A stretch of 64,000 nt of DNA from Aquimarina sediminis (GCF_002895435.1 NZ_POYJ01000014.1:62001-126000); one strand, 5' to 3'. Positions 26,325-34,980 are shown, numbered from the stretch's first letter. Notes: a model not told the origin generated them from the sequence alone. Translations and numbers: made by a program.

Positions 26325-26834
26325 TCAATCATTAATGGTTAAGTGATTTAAAATATAATATTCTGGATCTTGAACAGGTTCATAATATTCATGCATGCTT
26401 TTACGACCCTTGAGTTTAATATAATCGATCTCATATCCATCGATAATTTTTTTGATTGTACATTCTAAAATAGCAGTGCCATAGTGATTTATATTCTCAG
26501 AACTATAAGTAAAATCAAGTGAAGCAGTAATTCGGTAATAATTTGGAGGTACAAAATTAATTTCATCTACTTCTTCTGCGAAATCACTAGCTATTACCTC
26601 AATAATCCTAAAGTCTATGATTTTATCAAGTTTTATCTTTTGACAATGTTTAGGAAATCGATCACATTTTTGATAAAAGATTTCCCGAAATGATTTTGAT
26701 GCATTAAAACGAACTGGGAAATTAGCTTCTACAGCTATATATAACTTTGATTTGATCTCTTGATGCTTCAATTCCTGACCTAATGTTATAAAGCTTATAC
26801 ATAGCATTAATAATATTGTTATAGTAGTTTTCAT
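26325..26834 (-). CDS. Exported hypothetical protein
   Basis: A 169-aa protein with a signal peptide (MKTTITILLMLCISFITLGQ) and a mature part without Cys motifs for lipidation. It contains FYQKCDRFPKHCQKIK, whose two cysteines could pair, and a beta-rich C-terminal half (YYRITASLDFTYSSENINHYGTAI). No enzymatic motif is seen. It precedes the phosphoesterase remnant by 4 bp and may be co-transcribed with it. It is separated from the tra module by a 110-bp stem-loop, so it likely belongs to the cargo. Confidence 0.6.
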   Translation of the reverse strand: MKTTITILLMLCISFITLGQELKHQEIKSKLYIAVEANFPVRFNASKSFREIFYQKCDRFPKHCQKIKLDKIIDFRIIEVIASDFAEEVDEINFVPPNYYRITASLDFTYSSENINHYGTAILECTIKKIIDGYEIDYIKLKGRKSMHEYYEPVQDPEYYILNHLTIND

Positions 26835-26908
26835 ATTGTTGTATTTTGAATTTTAAAAATGATTTTTTATTCTATGGGGTGTACTTTTATTCCGAAAAGG
26901 TGTTTTAA

Positions 26909-27018
26909 TTTTTCAAACCAACTTAGCGCAGTGAATCGAACAAAGATTTATGGTAAGTGCCTGTATAGGTCTTAACAGGAATTTTGTGAAGCTGAGCAAG
27001 ATAAGCTGGTTTGAAAAA
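26909..27018. repeat. Long inverted repeat between cargo and tra module
   Basis: Arms TTTTTCAAACCAACTTA (26909-26925) and TAAGCTGGTTTGAAAAA (27002-27018) match at 16 of 17 positions. The 76-base loop contains a smaller CCTGT...ACAGG hairpin (26961-26979). No open reading frame is present. It lies where the leftward tra-module transcript ends. Confidence 0.7.
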
Positions 27019-27032
27019 AACAACTCTAGTTA

Positions 27033-28097
27033 TTAGTCATAAAATTCAACATTAGCTGTAGTCTCGTAATTAGCTCCATTAGAATCATTAAAGAAGAAAG
27101 TTACTGTTCCTTTTCTTGCGTTTCCAATACCTAACTCCTTTAAATCTCCATTCATATAAGGATTGGTTCCTAAATCTACTTTGAAACCAGGGGTTGTTAT
27201 GATTTCTTCACCAAAATTGTTAATGGTAAGAAATAAATTCCCCAGATTCATTGAGGTGAAATACATTGAATAGGTAATTTCCTGTTCAATATTCTTTGGA
27301 GGTAAGATTAGAATTTTGAATTTAATGCCATTTCGATAGTTATCTGCAAGTGGTGTAGGAGTAATAGTTACTTCAAAGTCTGTTTGTAGAGATGAGTATA
27401 CGATCTTTTGAGACCTTATGATCCCATTAGAGGATTCTATAATAAATTCTATTTCTTTGTTATTAACCTCTAAAGATCTAAATCTTCCTTGGGTAATTTC
27501 TCCTTCTATGTCAAAAAACTCATTTTGTCTAAAACTTTCTTCATCGTCTAATAGTATCAACTCGCCATCAGTATTTTTGAAATATGCTTTGTAGGTTGCT
27601 TCTTCATCATTCTCCTTTGGATCCAGACGGATAATAAAATTGGCAAACTCATTTACATAATTTTCGTTTTTCTCAAAAGTAATCGTAAAATCAAAGTCTT
27701 CTTTTATAATCTGATAGGCTAGTTTATGTTCTTTTCGTAATCCTTTATCATTTTCTATAAAGGTTTGAATTTGATGTTGTCCTGCTATTTTAGCTACATA
27801 CTTTGGTACAATTTCTAAATCAGAAAACTCATACTTTTGCCCTGGGGAGAGAACTAAGTTCTCTAACTTATAGAATCCATCACCTTCCTGTATTTCATAT
27901 TCAAAAGTATAGGTAGTGCCCTCTACGATGTGATTAGGAAATATGTCAATAAAAGTGAGTATTTCGGTGTCGATTTTGTTTGTGGAGATATATTGACTTT
28001 TGATTTGGAAATCAAATGAATCTTTAACATTTACTTCCATTGGTTCACAGCCTATTATAAACGATAATGTGAACAAAATTAAGATTGATTTTTTCAT
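27033..28097 (-). CDS. traQ: TraQ-like conjugal transfer lipoprotein with repeated domains
   Basis: The 354-aa lipoprotein (lipobox IIGC, Cys17) resembles Bacteroidetes TraQ (DUF3872), as in 'VDIxxxYPxxIxxGxTYxFxYxIxxGDGFYKLE'. It is much longer than the usual 140-160 aa. It appears to hold three related segments of about 110 residues, each starting with a hydrophobic-acidic 'DF(D/E)(F/V)xI' block (DSFDFQIKS, EDFDFTITF, TDFEVTITP). It lies at the end of the TraO-TraQ pair, overlapping it by 4 bp (coupled translation). In CTnDOT-type systems TraQ is an accessory transfer protein. The TraQ identity is moderately secure. Confidence 0.7.
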   Translation of the reverse strand: MKKSILILFTLSFIIGCEPMEVNVKDSFDFQIKSQYISTNKIDTEILTFIDIFPNHIVEGTTYTFEYEIQEGDGFYKLENLVLSPGQKYEFSDLEIVPKYVAKIAGQHQIQTFIENDKGLRKEHKLAYQIIKEDFDFTITFEKNENYVNEFANFIIRLDPKENDEEATYKAYFKNTDGELILLDDEESFRQNEFFDIEGEITQGRFRSLEVNNKEIEFIIESSNGIIRSQKIVYSSLQTDFEVTITPTPLADNYRNGIKFKILILPPKNIEQEITYSMYFTSMNLGNLFLTINNFGEEIITTPGFKVDLGTNPYMNGDLKELGIGNARKGTVTFFFNDSNGANYETTANVEFYD

Positions 28098-28783
28098 TGT
28101 GCTTTATTTTTAAGAATTGAATATTTTAGACCTAGACCCGCAAAGAATTTTGTTTTACCTATATCACTATTAGCATGATAGTATATGTTGATTTTTGTGG
28201 CTAGAGATAATCTTTCTGAGATATGAATATCCGTATCGACACCTCCAAATCCGCCATAAATAACTTTGCTTTCATCTGTTATCATAGCTCCATTTGAAAA
28301 TTGAAGCTCACCTTTATTAATATCTTCATAACCTATTGTGCCTCCTGCACCTAGTGCAATTACGAATTGCTTATTCGAAGCACTTAGTGTTGGTAGCTTT
28401 ACAAAATATCCTGCATTTAGAGTGTATTGATCCACAGGAATATTATAATCTGATTCTTTTTCTTTTTCTTTTTCTTTTAGAAATGATGCTAAAAAGCTTA
28501 GTTCTAAAAAATTGTTTTTTCTTTTTTCGACATTACTATTGTAATAACTGTAACTGCCTAAAACTGAAAATCCGTTTTCTGAATATCCTCCCAGAATAGA
28601 AAATACCTGCTTTTTTAGCCCTACTTCGAGAATACTTTCTTTCAAATCGTTAAGACCTGCAAGCAGTTTTTCGTTTTCTTCTTTCAAAGTTTCAAGGAGT
28701 ACCAATGTTTGATCTTCCGCCTTTTGTGCAAATAGATTAAGGCTACTCAATATGAGTAATCCCCATAAGATTGTGTTTTTCAT
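28094..28783 (-). CDS. traO: TraO-like conjugal transfer protein
   Basis: The 229-aa product has a signal peptide (ending NLFAQ), a short coiled-coil stretch and a beta-barrel-like remainder with aromatic-Gly repeats (FSILGGYSENGFSVLGSYSYYNS, LNAGYFVKLP, FFAGLGLKYSIL). That is the layout of Bacteroidetes TraO, a predicted outer-membrane transfer component. An in-frame run of Lys-Glu (KEKEKEKE) is encoded by a hexanucleotide repeat near 28453-28478. It overlaps the TraQ-like gene by 4 bp. The coupling protein gene ends 33 bp upstream, so all are in one operon. Confidence 0.75.
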   Translation of the reverse strand: MKNTILWGLLILSSLNLFAQKAEDQTLVLLETLKEENEKLLAGLNDLKESILEVGLKKQVFSILGGYSENGFSVLGSYSYYNSNVEKRKNNFLELSFLASFLKEKEKEKESDYNIPVDQYTLNAGYFVKLPTLSASNKQFVIALGAGGTIGYEDINKGELQFSNGAMITDESKVIYGGFGGVDTDIHISERLSLATKINIYYHANSDIGKTKFFAGLGLKYSILKNKAQ

Positions 28784-28816
28784 ATATGTGGTTTTTATTG
28801 ATTTGTGTATTTGTTT

Positions 28817-30634
28817 TCAGAGATCTATTAATCCAGATTGTACTTTTTCATCAGATAGAATACTTTTTACTTCTTGAATAATTTTGGAATAATTGAAGTC
28901 AAGTAAGTATTGATCTGCAGATCTTGTTTTGATAACATCTTCATGAATTTCTGTTTTATCATAGCTAAATTGATACTTGATAAATTCACGTGGTTTACCT
29001 TCTGCTATAAGTCCATAGAATTGTCCTGGTTCCGCTTTAAGTATTTCGCTAATTTTCACCCGATCTCTTTCTTGGATACTTTGACTTTTTCCTTGTCCAT
29101 CATTTGTATTGAAGTGTAACATAGTACCAGAAGATCCTGTATTCTTGTTTTTAGCCCAGTACACTTTATCTTCTTTACTAAAAAGACTTTTAATCATTTC
29201 TGCAGTTTTAGCATTAGAAGTTCTTCCGTAGAATTGATTTCCTAAGTTTGATAGTAACACTTGCGCTTTATCCTGACCATATTTTTCTACAGTTTGGCTA
29301 AAATCTTGTACTCCGAATACAGTTGATATTTTGTTGCTTCGCCCTGTGGCAGGTATCTGTTCTATGTTTGGTAGGTATAGTGTTGGGGCTTCATCAAGAA
29401 TTAAAGCACTTGGATGCTTATTAGGTTGATTCATTAGCCTCGTGCAAACAGATATGATTAATGAAATAGCTGGAGCATATGTACTAGGTAACGTACTATC
29501 ATTACCAATACATAAAAACTTGGGCTCATTAGGATCGTTTAAATCTAGTGTCAAGTCATCTCCTGTAAGTAACCAAAAAATATCTGGCGTGTTTAATCTC
29601 GATAGAGCCGTTTGCAAAGTTGATATAACTCCCGCAACTTGCTTTTCAGCACCTCTTTGCATAGCCTGTCTTAGACTTACTACCATTCCTGCAGTTTCTG
29701 GATCAGAGCTTACCTTGTCTAGTAGTGTTTTAGTATCTGTTTCTAGAATTAATGCGATAATATGTGGTAGGCTGCAGTATTCTTGATGATGTTTTTTGAT
29801 ATACCAAATGATACCCGTTAGAATAGACTGTGCATCTCGATCCCAAAACTTACGTTCTTTGATGGTTTCAGGTAATAGATTATTTATGATTACTTCGGCA
29901 TATTCAAAAGCATAAGCAGATTTCATTAAGTATGCAGGGTGTAAAGGATTTACCCGATTACTGTTTAATGGATTTTTGAAATCAATGAAGTAAGCTTCTG
30001 TAGAACTCTGGAAATGGTTAATGTAGTGGTATAAATATTTTGTAAGTTCTCCACTTTTGAAATCATATAGTATTCCTGAATATGATTGTTCTACAAATTT
30101 TCTGATGATGGGTTTGAAAATACTTTCAGATTTACCAGATCCTGCACCACCTTGAATGTAGATTCCTCTTGCAGGATTATCTAAAAAGACTTTATTTGGC
30201 TTTGCATTAAATAGTATTCTTGAAGGATTTGCAATAGATTTTTCAGACTTCTTTTCACGTATTGACTTTCTTTTAAAAGCAAATAGTAATACGGATACAA
30301 GAATCAAAAATGCATTTACAGCTAAATATATTTGGTGTCCTAACTCTGCATTTTCGCTTTTTTCTAAACCTAGAAGCATTGTCCAAGCTTGACCTTCAAT
30401 AATTAGAAGAATACTAGTAATGAGTAAAGATTTAAAGAATCTCTTGGCAAGCTTTATAATTGGAATAAATACTAATACTGGGTGTATCATAAATGATACC
30501 TGATGAAGAATTGACCACTGTGATTCTTCATACATTACGATATGAGTAATTCCTAAACCTATCCAAGCAATGGGTGCCATGATGATGGATAGATAAATTA
30601 CATACTTGGCTAGTTTTAATACGATTGAAATCAT
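28817..30634 (-). CDS. VirD4/TraG-type coupling protein (T4CP)
   Basis: The 605-aa ATPase has an N-terminal membrane region (about four hydrophobic segments up to residue 120), then Walker A GGAGSGKS (162-169) and Walker B SALILDEAPTLY, followed by the TraM-recognition/TraG C-terminal domain (TGRSNKISTVFGVQDFSQ). It connects a relaxase-DNA complex to a type IV secretion channel. The start codon overlaps the relaxase stop by 4 bp, so relaxase and coupling protein are translationally coupled. Its presence in an element that lacks channel genes implies use of a helper's channel. Confidence 0.93.
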   Translation of the reverse strand: MISIVLKLAKYVIYLSIIMAPIAWIGLGITHIVMYEESQWSILHQVSFMIHPVLVFIPIIKLAKRFFKSLLITSILLIIEGQAWTMLLGLEKSENAELGHQIYLAVNAFLILVSVLLFAFKRKSIREKKSEKSIANPSRILFNAKPNKVFLDNPARGIYIQGGAGSGKSESIFKPIIRKFVEQSYSGILYDFKSGELTKYLYHYINHFQSSTEAYFIDFKNPLNSNRVNPLHPAYLMKSAYAFEYAEVIINNLLPETIKERKFWDRDAQSILTGIIWYIKKHHQEYCSLPHIIALILETDTKTLLDKVSSDPETAGMVVSLRQAMQRGAEKQVAGVISTLQTALSRLNTPDIFWLLTGDDLTLDLNDPNEPKFLCIGNDSTLPSTYAPAISLIISVCTRLMNQPNKHPSALILDEAPTLYLPNIEQIPATGRSNKISTVFGVQDFSQTVEKYGQDKAQVLLSNLGNQFYGRTSNAKTAEMIKSLFSKEDKVYWAKNKNTGSSGTMLHFNTNDGQGKSQSIQERDRVKISEILKAEPGQFYGLIAEGKPREFIKYQFSYDKTEIHEDVIKTRSADQYLLDFNYSKIIQEVKSILSDEKVQSGLIDL

Positions 30635-31521
30635 AATTCTAGGGATTTATTGTTAGACATTTCTTGTGCTTTCTCTTTTTCAATTCTGTTTTGAATCTTA
30701 TACTTCTCTTCGGGAGACCCGTTTTTGAGAGTGTTTTGAACTTCAAATTTCTCTACTTCCTTTCTTTGGTATTGAAATTTTTGATCAAAGGCTCTTTCGT
30801 TTTTAGTGATCCATTCTTTGCGATCAAAACCAACCGTATAGTTATTTTTACCAATAGTGCGTTTTGTGTTTTTTTCATTAGCTACTGGACTAAGCTTTAA
30901 TCTTTGTGATTTATCCTTTCTGCTGACGATTATGTGTATATGAGATTGTAGCCCTAGTTTATTTTCTCCTGATTTTGCACTACCGTTTAAAACCTCGGGA
31001 TCTGTACCTTTATATTTTCTTTGGTGTTCTATTTTACCGAAGTAGACCAAATCACCACCATGTCTTAAGCCTTTCTCTTGACGGTTAAAATTCTCAGCAT
31101 AATTATTCATTGCGGATCGACCATATTCCCTAAGGCTTTGATTGTATCTATCAAATTCGCTTTTACTCATTTCTGATACATTTTGTATTTTTCGACCATT
31201 AGTTGCTTTCTGAGTTAAATGATTTAATTCCTTTTTACTAAAATTGATTGTTGGAGCATAGAATTTTGCGTCATTTTGCCCTAATTTTCTTTTGTTTTGA
31301 TCAATAGTATCTTGCACATCAATTTTAGAATGATGATCATTCTCATGAGAAAAGAAACCTTGTTTTCTGTCGAGGTGTTCTTGCCCTTTTTCCATGTCCT
31401 TTTCATTCAAAGCGAGCTTGTCTAATTCTTGATTTTCTTTATCCAGATACTCTACAAGGTTTGCGCTGCTTCCAGTATTATTTCCTCCTGCACTACTATG
31501 TGGTTTACTTATCGGCATCAT
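30631..31521 (-). CDS. DUF5712/MobB-like relaxase
   Basis: This 296-aa protein carries a paired-histidine metal motif QSHIHIIVSRKD near residue 190, the core of the MOB relaxase/rolling-circle fold, and upstream YAPTINFSKKEL and RHGGDLVYFGKIEHQR segments seen in Bacteroidetes DUF5712/MobB-type mobilization proteins. A nucleophilic Tyr cannot be assigned with certainty (Tyr131 in LREYGRSAMNNYAENFNRQ is a candidate region). It should nick at oriT with the BfmA-like protein encoded just upstream (4-bp overlap) and hand the strand to the coupling protein encoded downstream. Confidence 0.8.
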   Translation of the reverse strand: MMPISKPHSSAGGNNTGSSANLVEYLDKENQELDKLALNEKDMEKGQEHLDRKQGFFSHENDHHSKIDVQDTIDQNKRKLGQNDAKFYAPTINFSKKELNHLTQKATNGRKIQNVSEMSKSEFDRYNQSLREYGRSAMNNYAENFNRQEKGLRHGGDLVYFGKIEHQRKYKGTDPEVLNGSAKSGENKLGLQSHIHIIVSRKDKSQRLKLSPVANEKNTKRTIGKNNYTVGFDRKEWITKNERAFDQKFQYQRKEVEKFEVQNTLKNGSPEEKYKIQNRIEKEKAQEMSNNKSLEL

Positions 31522-31982
31522 TTAAAAATGTCTTTGATTTGGTTTGTTAATCCTGATCTGTTTTTGGGATCTAAATTTTGAGCAATAGCCAGAATAGAGT
31601 TTTGTTGTTTAATCAATTCCTGTTGCACAAGTTGTGTTCTGTCTTTATCTGCACTATTCATTTTGTCTAATAATTCCTTGAGCGATTGAGTTAGACTTTC
31701 TATTTTCTCCTGCTGTTCTTTTGAATACGAATACACTTCATTTCGCATTGGTTTTAGAATATCTCTTTCTTGTACTTTTAGAAAAGAAACTATCCTTTTG
31801 TCTAAGGCTTTTACCATCACAGAAGGGTTCTTGTTTGAAGCATCTTTTGGGTCAATTCCTGTCTTCTTGAAATACAATATCATATGCTCTACAAGAGTGC
31901 CTAATGGTAGGTTTAAAGCCTGAGAAAGTTGCTTTAGATCCTTATGGTATTTTTGATTTATTATGATACTCTTTTTAGTCAT
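31518..31982 (-). CDS. BfmA/BtgA-like mobilization accessory protein
   Basis: I use the ATG at 31982 (about 154 aa), because the upstream ATG adds nine low-value residues. The N-terminal half (KKSIIINQKYHKDLKQLSQALNLPLGTLVEHMILYFKKTGIDP) has the layout of the BfmA/BtgA family: a ribbon-helix-helix-like start followed by 'vE.mi.yFkktgidP'. The rest is coiled coil. Such proteins act with relaxases in mobilizing Bacteroidetes transposons such as BTF-37/Tn5520, probably by binding oriT. The 3' end overlaps the relaxase start by 4 bp, supporting an operon. Confidence 0.8.
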   Translation of the reverse strand: MTKKSIIINQKYHKDLKQLSQALNLPLGTLVEHMILYFKKTGIDPKDASNKNPSVMVKALDKRIVSFLKVQERDILKPMRNEVYSYSKEQQEKIESLTQSLKELLDKMNSADKDRTQLVQQELIKQQNSILAIAQNLDPKNRSGLTNQIKDIFK

Positions 31983-32078
31983 TTTATAATTATTGTATTT
32001 GTAAATCAAGTACTTAGGTGTTTGATTATAGTTTTGATATAACTCGTTATAATTTTTGATACCCTGTTAAAGCAGGTT

Positions 32079-33056
32079 TTACCTGCGTTTAGCCCCGCAG
32101 GGCAAGTCGGATAGGGGGTGTAAGCCCCTGTCCGACTTGCTCTCTTTTTGAGACCTTCGCATTACCAAATAATCGTTGAGATCATTGTGCTTGTGATAAA
32201 AGAAACTACAGTCCAAAATTGCCTTGTGATTTTGCTTCAAAAAAGCGATAGCTTTTTGCCCTGGTTCGTCATTGTCTAGGTATGCATAAATATTGCGGTA
32301 ATCCGTAATAAAGGGAGAGATGTTTTTGATCATTCCAACAGAGTTGGAAATGATGTAATCCTCATTTAGAGATTCTGATTTGAATAATGTTTTATAAGAC
32401 AGGAAATCCAAAAAACCTTCAAATACTACCAATTTAGAATGGTTGTTTTTAATGCTTGTAATTTCTTTACTACCTATACAACCTTTAAAATATTTGTTAC
32501 GCAGTTCGTAACCATTTGAATCATTTTGAAATGAAATAGCAAAGTATCTTTTACTCTTGCTTCTATAGTATATTTCCTTGCAATATTGTTGTGCGATTTC
32601 TACATCAATACAGCGGTGATTTAGGTAACCCAGTAAAGCTTGGTTTTTAAGTTTTTTAACCTTTAAGATTTCGTATTCTGGAGATGTTGGGATAGATTCC
32701 TGTAAACTTGGTTGCTTCTGAAAAGAGAAAGAACTTTCGTCATTCAAAAATGATAAAGCTTCTTTTGTATTGCATCCTTTTAGTTTTATGATTAGGTCAA
32801 TTACATTACCTCCAAAACCTTCTCCGTGATCATACCATCGATTTAGTCGTTTTGAAACCTTAAAAGATGCTTGGGTTTCTTCCCTGAAAGGAGAAAGCAG
32901 CCAAGCTTCTTTTTCATTTTCTCTTATAGGAAAATGTCCTAATTTTCCGAGTGTTGGCACGATGGAAATATTACGGGCTTTTTCACACGTTAGTTTCTCT
33001 CTTTTCATTGGCTTTGATTTTATCCGTTTTTTTGATGATTTGATGCCGAACTGCAT
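32079..33056 (-). CDS. TOPRIM primase (CHC2-like)
   Basis: The 325-aa product has an N-terminal CHC2-like region (LSPFREETQASFKV... NRWYDHGEGFGGNVIDLI), although the usual zinc-binding Cys/His set is not evident. A TOPRIM catalytic domain follows: Glu in VVFEGFLDFLSYKTL and Asp-x-Asp in YAYLDNDEPGQKAIAFL. It should make primers for replication or for strand synthesis after transfer. The ATG at 33056 is used; an in-frame alternative occurs about 16 codons later. Its last codons lie within a GC-rich palindromic element (32102-32140), which likely extended the C-terminus (SDRGLHPLSDLPCGAKRR). Confidence 0.85.
   Translation of the reverse strand: MQFGIKSSKKRIKSKPMKREKLTCEKARNISIVPTLGKLGHFPIRENEKEAWLLSPFREETQASFKVSKRLNRWYDHGEGFGGNVIDLIIKLKGCNTKEALSFLNDESSFSFQKQPSLQESIPTSPEYEILKVKKLKNQALLGYLNHRCIDVEIAQQYCKEIYYRSKSKRYFAISFQNDSNGYELRNKYFKGCIGSKEITSIKNNHSKLVVFEGFLDFLSYKTLFKSESLNEDYIISNSVGMIKNISPFITDYRNIYAYLDNDEPGQKAIAFLKQNHKAILDCSFFYHKHNDLNDYLVMRRSQKESKSDRGLHPLSDLPCGAKRR
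32102..32140. repeat. GC-rich palindromic element in the primase 3' end
   Basis: Arms GCAAGTCGGA (32102-32111) and TCCGACTTGC (32131-32140) enclose a second stem AGGGG/CCCCT. A third small hairpin, GCAGGTTTTACCTGC (32072-32086), abuts it. The GC content stands out from its neighbours. Confidence 0.85.
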
Positions 33057-33235
33057 TAATCAATTGTTATACAATATTTTTGGTCGCATCAATACTGTCA
33101 TCAATTCGGCATCATTTTTCAATTTTCTTTATTCTTGTCATCATTTTATTTTTTGATGATAGTTTGATGACAATTTGATGATGGTTTATCTGTTTGTAAA
33201 TGAGTTAATTATGTGTTTTTGTCATCAGGTCATCA
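33031..33235. repeat. Iteron-like TTTGATGA array, candidate origin
   Basis: Three tandem copies of TTTGATGA start at 33152, 33163 and 33174, giving a strict 11-bp period. Two more occur at 33031 and 33039 (the last as TTTGATGC), and inverted TCATCA copies lie at 33098, 33138, 33222 and 33230. A 10-bp inverted repeat TGATGCCGAA/TTCGGCATCA (33041-33050, 33105-33114) is embedded. The array lies between the primase and primase-helicase genes, where a replication origin is expected. Confidence 0.6.
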
Positions 33236-34422
33236 TAATTTTCTATCAAATAGGATTTCTTTAGCGTATAAAACCTTCCTTTATCATTTCCTTCTACTAT
33301 GGTTCCATCAGACAAAACAGTGAATTTTTTGTACTTCAATGAGTTCTCCGCAGGAATCAAATTCCATTCTTCTCTAACAATAGTTTTAAGTCTGGTTTTG
33401 GTTTCTTTATATGGTGTTCTACTCATTAGATTTTGTAGGTCTTTAATACAGAATTGAAATTCGTCTAACTCATAGTTGTCCATTATTTCGATAATTGAAT
33501 TCACTAGTTCAATTTCAATAATGTTTTTATTGAAATTGATAAGTTTCTTCAAGGCTTCTGTTTTAATTTGTTGTGGTGTGAACCACATGCGCGTTGTATT
33601 TTCAGTATGGTATACTCGATGAGATAGGTAATGTAAAAAAGCAGGAATTTCTTTGATTAGCTTATCTAACAAGTCTTCATCTTCTGTTATGAAAGCCTCT
33701 ATTTTTCGAACCCAGAAACGGATTTCTCCTGGTTCAATTTTGATGAAGTTCTTTTCGTTATTGGAACAAAGAATAAATTTGCCAAAAAACTCAATTTCGT
33801 TTTTATCTTTCCCTTTTGCTTCTACTTTATAGGTTCTAGCGGTAGAAAGATTTTTAATGCGTTCAGTATCTTCTTTTTTGTCAAGTAGTACTTCATCTAC
33901 AGCAATGATTAATTTATTTGACCAATCCGAATTAAATTGAGATCTAAAATCATCATTAGTATTATAGGTCATATTTCCTCCAAAGATGTTTTTTAGCCAA
34001 TTGAGAGTAGTTGTTTTGCCTGTATTTCTTTCTTTGGATACCAGGCATAGAACAGGTAATATTTGAGTAGGTTTCTCATATAAAATTTTTAAGTAATCGA
34101 GCCCTAGTTCTAGTTGTTCTCCAAAAATATGTTCCATGAATTTTAGAGAATATGTATAGCTTCCTTGCTTAAGTTTATGTGGTAGTTTATTATAAGTGTT
34201 ATAGAAGTTGGAGATTACTTCTTTAAAATCAAGATGAGAAGGAACACAACAAAAACCGTCGTATTTATCTATTTTACTTAAGTAATCTCTCCCATGATCT
34301 TCTTTGATGCAATCTTTACTCCATATCGTTAATATTTCCAAAGTGTCTCCCGATATCAAAGGTTTTCGAATGCGTTTTTGATATGAAGTGCCTATTCTAA
34401 GATATTGTGTTTTGTGTGCCAT
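33205..34422 (-). CDS. DUF5906-type primase-helicase (SF3 helicase-like)
   Basis: I use the ATG at 34422 (405 aa); the ATG at 34461 would add 13 residues and cannot be excluded. The protein has a helicase core with Walker A SKERNTGKTTTLNWL, Walker B KLIIAVDEVLL, and a motif C-like FILCSNNEKNFI with the sensor Asn. These are marks of the DUF5906/D5-type SF3 helicase used by phages and mobile elements. A C-terminal helical region (SRTPYKETKTRLKTIV) may hold a winged helix. It lies between the HTH gene and the iteron array and likely initiates replication of the excised circle. Confidence 0.85.
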   Translation of the reverse strand: MAHKTQYLRIGTSYQKRIRKPLISGDTLEILTIWSKDCIKEDHGRDYLSKIDKYDGFCCVPSHLDFKEVISNFYNTYNKLPHKLKQGSYTYSLKFMEHIFGEQLELGLDYLKILYEKPTQILPVLCLVSKERNTGKTTTLNWLKNIFGGNMTYNTNDDFRSQFNSDWSNKLIIAVDEVLLDKKEDTERIKNLSTARTYKVEAKGKDKNEIEFFGKFILCSNNEKNFIKIEPGEIRFWVRKIEAFITEDEDLLDKLIKEIPAFLHYLSHRVYHTENTTRMWFTPQQIKTEALKKLINFNKNIIEIELVNSIIEIMDNYELDEFQFCIKDLQNLMSRTPYKETKTRLKTIVREEWNLIPAENSLKYKKFTVLSDGTIVEGNDKGRFYTLKKSYLIENYDDLMTKTHN

Positions 34423-34511
34423 ACTTATGATATATTGCAGAAAACCGTATATTTGCGCCATACGATAATCTCGTTGAAAGAATTATTGAAAAAGTGTAAA
34501 GGTTCAGAGCT

Positions 34512-34799
34512 TTACACTTTTTTGTTTTTAAGGGTGTAATTCAGAGCTTCTTTTTCTATTTCAGCAGTGGATTTCCTTTTGTTTTGTAGTAACCAATTAT
34601 CTAATTTACCTTTGGAAAAGAAAATAATCTTTCCGTTAGGTTTGGAATGAGGAATTTCACCTGAAGCTGTAAGTTTGTACATGTAACTCCTTGATATACC
34701 TGTGTAATCGCAAGCTTCATCAAAGGAGAATACTGTTTTAGAACTTAATAATAGTTTTTCTATTCTATTAAGCCTTTCATCTAATTTTATATTGTCCAT
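34512..34799 (-). CDS. Excisionase-like HTH protein
   Basis: A 95-aa protein with a short coiled start and an HTH_17 domain (SFDEACDYTGISRSYMYKLTASGEIPHSK, then a wing FSKGKLDNWL), the usual form of excisionases and control proteins in Bacteroidetes elements. It is transcribed in the same direction as the integrase, 300 bp downstream of it. It would bind near the attachment sites and steer excision, or control the replication/mobilization operon that follows. A 16-bp palindrome lies 28 bp upstream of the start and could be its own operator. Confidence 0.88.
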   Translation of the reverse strand: MDNIKLDERLNRIEKLLLSSKTVFSFDEACDYTGISRSYMYKLTASGEIPHSKPNGKIIFFSKGKLDNWLLQNKRKSTAEIEKEALNYTLKNKKV

Positions 34800-34826
34800 T
34801 ATTTATGGTATTATAGATTAATAATG

Positions 34827-34842
34827 AACAAAGCGCTTTGTT
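34827..34842. promoter_or_regulatory. 16-bp palindromic operator candidate
   Basis: AACAAAGCGCTTTGTT is a perfect palindrome located 28 bp upstream of the excisionase-like gene start. The position suits an operator for autoregulation. Confidence 0.5.
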
Positions 34843-34980
34843 TTTATTCTACTTTTTGTAGTACTATGAGACAAATAAACAATAAAAAGAAAAGAAATCT
34901 AAATTAGATGGAATTGCTGTAAATAGTGAATTCCGGAAAAAAAAAAGACATTTTTCTGGGGCTGTTTTTTTTGAGAGGAG

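Noticed and set aside
25581..26332. Two separate genes of 79 and 125 aa
   Set aside because: The two frames carry complementary halves of one metallophosphoesterase motif set, with GNHD in the joining stretch; a single broken gene explains them better.
26909..27018. Integron attC site
   Set aside because: No integron integrase and no array of cassettes with repeated attC sites are present, and the arm sequences lack the R' and R'' consensus.
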